Shown: in pieces, positions 60,362 through 64,000 of the stretch | Layout: every line of letters begins with the position of its first letter | How positions within the stretch are numbered: position 1 is the first letter of the stretch | The notes under the pieces: model-generated | The model's input: the letters and a program-made list of their open reading frames with translations, nothing else | Database searches by the model: none | Told to the model about the DNA's origin: nothing | Source: JAJZQZ01 sp963790415 | GTDB taxonomy: Bacteria; Actinomycetota; Thermoleophilia; RBG-16-64-13 | Assembly (NCBI GenBank): GCA_963790415.1 | Contig: CAWBOK010000003.1 | Location: 558,001 to 622,000 of the forward strand | DNA length: 64,000 bases | Direction: 5' to 3' | Made by a program: the position numbers and the translations under genes

Positions 60362-60819
60362 CGTCCCCCCTCGGGCGTGGACCGGCTGTCGAGCACCAAC
60401 GTGAACGGACCGTCGTTCACCAGCGATACCTCCATATGCGCGCCGAAGCGGCCGGCCGCCGTGGGTACGCCGACGGCCGCGATGGCCTGTCGGAAGGTCT
60501 CTACAAGGCCGTCTGCGAGACGTGGATCGGCTGCGTCGGTGAACGAAGGCCTGCGGCCCTTGCGGGTGTCGGCATAGAGGGTGAACTGGCTCACCACCAG
60601 GGCGTCGCCGCCCACGTCGAGGAGGGACAGGTTCGTCTTCCCGTCCGCGTCTTCGAAGATGCGGAGCCCCGCGGTCTTCTCGGCCAGGGAGCGCGCGACG
60701 TCGGACGTGTCGTCATGACCGACGCCCAACAGGATCAGAAGCCCCCGACCGATGCGGCCGACCGTATCGCCTTCGACGGTCACGGTCGCCTCCTTCACGC
60801 GCTGGATCACCGCCCTCAT
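60358..60819 (-). CDS. dtd: D-aminoacyl-tRNA deacylase
   Basis: A 153-residue protein of normal length. MRAVIQRVKEATVTVEG opens it, SQFTLYAD holds the oxyanion and Thr region, and NDGPFTLVLDS is the C-terminal signature including the cross-subunit Gly-Pro motif (here in GPFT). It removes D-amino acids and glycine mischarged on tRNA. It overlaps the mtaB stop by ATGA and the lepB start at its end. Confidence 0.95.
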   Translation of the reverse strand: MRAVIQRVKEATVTVEGDTVGRIGRGLLILLGVGHDDTSDVARSLAEKTAGLRIFEDADGKTNLSLLDVGGDALVVSQFTLYADTRKGRRPSFTDAADPRLADGLVETFRQAIAAVGVPTAAGRFGAHMEVSLVNDGPFTLVLDSRSTPEGGR

Positions 60820-62309
60820 CAGCGGCTTTCACTGCTCGTGGCGGAAACAGCCGAGACCGGAGCGGGGTCCACGGCGACACGCGAAAGCGAACCTATCCAT
60901 CCCCCTTCGGGACGGACGGTCTCCGGCCGTACATGCACGAATCGGTTGATGAGTCGCTCGTCGGCTTCCACCAGCACCTCGATGTAGTTCCCTGTGAGCG
61001 CCGTCAGACGGCCGTCGGGTGATCGTTGCCTCAAGAGCAGCGCGTGCAGCTCGTTGCCGCGGAACCGTTCTTCGAAAGCCCGCCGTTTCTGGGCGCCGAG
61101 GGCGCGCAGGCGGAGACTCCGGTCCTCGATGACCTCGGGCGGAACCTTCGACGCCATCTTCGAGGCGCGGGTTCCCGGGCGGTCGCTGTAGGCAAAGACA
61201 TGGAGGTAGGTGAGGGGTAGGTCCTGCGACCAGCTCGTAGGTCTCCCGGAAGTGAGCTTCTGTCTCCCCGGGAAAGCCCACGATCACGTCGGTGCCGATG
61301 GCGGCATCGGGGAAGATCTGCCGCATAGTCCGTACCCGCCGGGCGTACTGCTCCGCCGTGTAGGGACGGTTCATCCGGCGCAGGATCTCGGACGAACCGC
61401 TCTGCAGAGGCACGTGGAAATGGTGGAGCGAATCGCTCGGCGTGCGTCCGCATGACGGCGAGCACGTCATCGTCGACCTCCATCGGTTCGGTGGAGCTCA
61501 GGCGATAGCGGGCAACGGCGCCGTTGGTGGCAAGGACCGCGAGGAGATCGGCAAGACCGCCCTCGCCGGTGTCGCGTCCCCACGAGCCCACGTGTATGCC
61601 GGTGAGCACCACTTCGCGGTACCCCTGGTCGGCCAGCAGGCGCATCTGAGCGAGAACCTCCGTCGGCGGGCATGCTGCGCGAAGGGCCGCGGGCCGCCGG
61701 GATCACGCAGTAGCTGCACGATGCGTCGCAGCCGTTCTGGACCTTCAGGAATGCCCGCGTGTAGCCGGAGAAGTGGGTGAAGAAATCGCCCTCGAAGGCC
61801 GTGCGCTCGGTCTCCGTCCGGCCGTAGTCGTACGGGGTCACCGAAGTGCACGGCGCTTGCGAAGTCGCCGGCGCGTTCGGATCGGAGCCGACCGACGGCG
61901 GTCTCCGCGGTCTGCAGGTCATCGAGATGCTGCGCCAGCCGGGACTTGTCGAGGTTGCCCAGAACCAGTGCGACCCCGGGGATCGCGGCCACCTTGTCCG
62001 GGGCGACCTGGGCGTAGCAGCCGGTGACCGCGACCCGGCTGCCGGGGTCGCGCCGCATGGCCCTGCGGATCTCGTGCCGGCAGGTCGCGGTCGCTCTTCG
62101 CCGTCACGGTGCAGGTGTTGACCACGCGAAACAGCGGTGGCTTCCCAAGGGACCACCACGTATCCCCGGGCTTGGAGGGCCTCCTCCATCTGGGCCGTCT
62201 CGCACTGGTTGAGCTTGCACCCCAGGGTTCGGAAGGCGACCGTCGGGCGGATCGACGCTGGGTGGGCCTGTGGGAGGCCTGCGGGCGCTGGAGCTCGGCT
62301 CCCGGGCAC
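60819..62309 (-). pseudogene. mtaB: tRNA threonylcarbamoyladenosine methylthiotransferase (MtaB-like) with many frameshifts
   Basis: The parts of one MiaB/MtaB-type enzyme appear in order but in changing frames: TLGCKLNQCETAQME, NTCTVTAKSD and AVTGCYAQVAPD (N-terminal cluster cysteines). Then come LKVQNGCDASCSYCVIP (radical SAM CxxxCxxC), VVLTGIHVGSWG, FHVPLQSGSSEILRRMNR, IGTDVIVGFPGETEAHF, and a C-terminal TRAM-like end. At least six single-base shifts fall in 1.5 kb, while residues between them are well conserved. This looks more like poor consensus quality than long decay. If intact it would methylthiolate t6A37 of tRNA. The stop overlaps dtd. Confidence 0.8.
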
Positions 62310-62315
62310 GACGGA

Positions 62316-63086
62316 CTACTCCTGCACGAAGACCGGGGTGCCCAGGGGCGCAGACTCCGAGAGCCGGAGGATGTCGCCGTTGTGCATCCGGATGCACCCG
62401 GCGCTGACATCCTTGCCTATGGTGGAGTCGTCATTCGTGCCGTGGATGCCGGCCTGGCCCCCGCCGGGCCAGTCCGGGAGCTGCTCGGAGAACGCGCTGA
62501 TCATCATCACGAGTTCACCGTAGACCCTTCTGTCCGGACGGAACTTCAACGTGACGAAGAAATCGCCCAGGGCGGTGGGGGTGTTCATCCTGCCTACTGC
62601 CACCGGATACGACTGGATCTTGTTGCCGAGTTCGTAGAGGTCGAGCCGATGATCGGAGAGGTCCACGTAGATGGCGTGGGTCAAGGGAGCGGTGGTGACG
62701 TCGGACGCGCGCACCCACCCTGTCGAGCCGTTCGGACGGGCGGGAACCCGGATCTTGTACCAGGTGGTGCCTTCGGAGTCCGTCGTCTCACCGATGGCCA
62801 GGAAGGTAGAGGAGACCTGGTTGGTGCCCGCCTGGGGGAAGGTGAGCTGGACCGTCGAGCCGGGGTGGGCGTGATCGTAGACCTGTATGGGGTCGACGGC
62901 CGCCGACACGCTGAGATAGCCGCCCTCCGACGTCGCCTGCTGGTATGGGCTGAGCGTGACGCCGGTGTTCTCGCCGGCTGCCGAGCCCGCGCCGGGGTCG
63001 CCAGGCGCCGCGGCCGGGGCGTCGGCCGCGGCATGGCCACCACCAGATAGGCTCGGCACGTCGTTCTTCAGGATGGTCAGGCTCAT
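62316..63086 (-). CDS. L,D-transpeptidase (YkuD domain)
   Basis: From ATG 63086 the product is 256 residues, with an SH3-like central part (TTWYKIRVPARPNGSTGWVR) and a C-terminal YkuD domain. The catalytic motif is GIHGTNDDSTIGKDVSAGCIRMHN, with the cysteine at about residue 231. It forms 3-3 peptidoglycan cross-links or attaches proteins. An in-frame upstream segment (RTVGKILLGCALLLLIM) is a perfect membrane anchor but lacks any ATG, GTG or TTG. A start ATG near 63210 in another frame suggests a one-base loss, so the true N-terminus is probably about 40 residues longer. Confidence 0.87.
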   Translation of the reverse strand: MSLTILKNDVPSLSGGGHAAADAPAAAPGDPGAGSAAGENTGVTLSPYQQATSEGGYLSVSAAVDPIQVYDHAHPGSTVQLTFPQAGTNQVSSTFLAIGETTDSEGTTWYKIRVPARPNGSTGWVRASDVTTAPLTHAIYVDLSDHRLDLYELGNKIQSYPVAVGRMNTPTALGDFFVTLKFRPDRRVYGELVMMISAFSEQLPDWPGGGQAGIHGTNDDSTIGKDVSAGCIRMHNGDILRLSESAPLGTPVFVQE

Positions 63087-63271
63087 GATCAGGAGGAGCA
63101 GGGCACAGCCCAGCAGGATCTTCCCGACCGTTCGAAGAATGAGCGCATCGCGGCTGCGCGGGGTGGGGTCAGCGGGGGGCTGAGAGGTGGAAGGCGTGGG
63201 GTTCAGTGTGTCATCCTAGCTCGAGTTTCCGGTGGCCCAGGGGCCGCTGGGATGGTAGCACACCGGCACGA

Positions 63272-63299
63272 CGAAGGGCGCCCGGAGGCGCCCTTCGTG
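63272..63299 (-). terminator. Hairpin terminator downstream of the multihaem cytochrome gene
   Basis: ACGAAGGGCGCC-cgga-GGCGCCCTTCGT is a perfect 12-bp stem with a four-base loop, 27 bases after the cytochrome stop on the minus strand. The following bases are not T-rich, so termination may be by hairpin strength alone. Confidence 0.5.
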
Positions 63300-63325
63300 T
63301 CCGTCAGTTGTTCCGTCCTGCCGGT

Positions 63326-63903
63326 CTAGCCGGTGGGCGTGCCTGTTCCCGAAGCCACCGTCGTGGTCGTGGTCGGCGCGTGCGTCGTGGTGGTGGTCGG
63401 CGCGTGCGTCGTGGTCGTGGTCGGTTTGACCGTGGTCGTGGTCGGCGGCGCGGTCGTCGTCGTCGTCGGCCCAGCCGTGGTCGTGGTCGTCGGCCCAGCC
63501 GTGGTCGTCGTGGTCGACGGTGCCGCGGTCGTCGTGGTCGACGCCGGCGGCGCGGTGGTGGTGGTCGTGGCCGGATGGCAGCTCGGGCAGCCCGCTCCCG
63601 AGCTGGGGCGGCACCGCGGCTACGGCAGCGGCGCTCGTGGCAAGCCCCGCAGGCGCTGGTGCTGACATTTCCTGCCGCCGGCGTGCTGCTGTGGCACGTG
63701 CTGCAGGTGTTCATAGCGGCCGAGTGTGCCGGCACATTGTGCGGAAAACCTGCGGTGCCCGCACCGTGGCATGCCTTGCAGCTCGAGGTGAAGCCCGCGC
63801 TCCCGGGGAACGCCCCGGCCTGGTTGCCGTCGAGCCCGACGGCCACGAACACGGCCAAGGCTACGATCACTAGTGCGACGATGAGAAGCGATATCTTTTT
63901 CAT
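63326..63903 (-). pseudogene. Secreted multihaem cytochrome c with Thr/Pro-rich tail, frameshifted
   Basis: ATG 63903 follows GGGAGGTG. A signal peptide (ISLLIVALVIVALAVFVAVG) leads to haem sites CKACH, CSTCH and CGACH in the first frame. After a shift near 63620 a second frame carries CPSCH and then a long tail of TTTTT-A/P-x repeats, with HAP and AGP spacers. It ends SGTGTPTG at TAG 63326-63328. Read together it is a tetrahaem cytochrome with an extended Thr-rich wall-spanning or glycosylated tail. The raw first frame instead runs into an improbable arginine-rich sequence. Bases 63910-64000 upstream show no further gene. Confidence 0.65.
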
Positions 63904-64000
63904 TGTCACCTCCCTCCCTCTTCATTGCTCGAATACATTGGCAGTTCGATGACTCCTGTGCGTTCGGAGCCGGGCACCGAGGCGCCCGCTGTAGGCTCAG

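Noticed and set aside
63333..63665. Valine-rich plus-strand frame (VVVVVG repeats)
   Set aside because: It is the complement of the Thr-rich tail of the minus-strand cytochrome, not a membrane protein.
1..64000. tRNA, rRNA or CRISPR features
   Set aside because: I scanned the gaps for TTCGA-type T-loops, rRNA motifs and regularly spaced repeats and found none convincing.

Overview
This is high-GC DNA (roughly 65% by eye) with dense, overlapping, co-directional genes and many GTG starts. The gene content suggests a strictly or facultatively anaerobic, deep-branching actinobacterium (Coriobacteriia, Anaerosomatia or Thermoleophilia-like). Actinobacterial signs are mycofactocin genes, the MoxR/DUF58/TgpA-type block and an eukaryote-like IleS. 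Anaerobic signs are pyruvate-type ferredoxin oxidoreductase, 4-hydroxybenzoyl-CoA reductase, class II ribonucleotide reductase, a siroheme protein and multihaem cytochromes. The lineage is an inference; no rRNA or tRNA gene was seen.

Region 1 (1-7214) opens with the end of mycofactocin maturase mftC, then mftF and a MoaD/ThiS-like carrier. A putative catabolic operon follows: VOC protein, zinc alcohol dehydrogenase, small zinc-ribbon protein, split transketolase and a UroD-family protein. Region 2 (7327-13427) starts with a consensus promoter and a 210-nt structured leader. It continues with a GltD-like/ferredoxin subunit and the alpha and beta subunits of a 2-oxoacid:ferredoxin oxidoreductase, then a frameshifted lactate/malate dehydrogenase and a PanE-like reductase. 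Region 3 (13367-22393) holds a glycerol-dehydrogenase-like gene, a VOC gene and an SDR remnant. After these comes an IclR regulator - acyl-CoA ligase - hcrBCA operon for reductive dehydroxylation of a hydroxybenzoyl-CoA. Region 4 (22394-25078) is a graveyard: a broken IS630 transposase in alcohol-dehydrogenase and integrase remnants, an MFS exporter and a sulfatase remnant.

Region 5 (25209-29564) is nrdR-nrdJ, with paired NrdR boxes and DnaA boxes upstream and a 363-residue intein at an active-site cysteine of NrdJ. Region 6 (29628-37185) has a DUF3160 lipoprotein, a small lipoprotein, a PucR regulator, a pterin-binding methyltransferase and iscS-iscU. Region 7 (37350-40806) is a Rieske/cytochrome b operon flanked by heptahaem and tetrahaem cytochromes. 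Region 8 (40986-43944) contains an Fe-S-type regulator divergent from a siroheme/ferredoxin protein and DUF166, plus a ferredoxin. Region 9 (43972-52248) is a long minus-strand operon: class V aminotransferase, MoxR, DUF58, transglutaminase, MetE-like and PAP2. Region 10 (52249-63903) has ileS, a methyltransferase, then a minus-strand run of housekeeping genes (YkuD, mtaB, dtd, lepB, PHP phosphatase, diacylglycerol-kinase-like, two TPR proteins), and a Thr-tailed multihaem cytochrome.

A roughly 160-bp element with terminal inverted repeats occurs twice in opposite orientations (32484 and 40808), with a degenerate third piece at 55758. Many otherwise well-conserved genes carry single-base frameshifts, so some apparent pseudogenes may be assembly errors.
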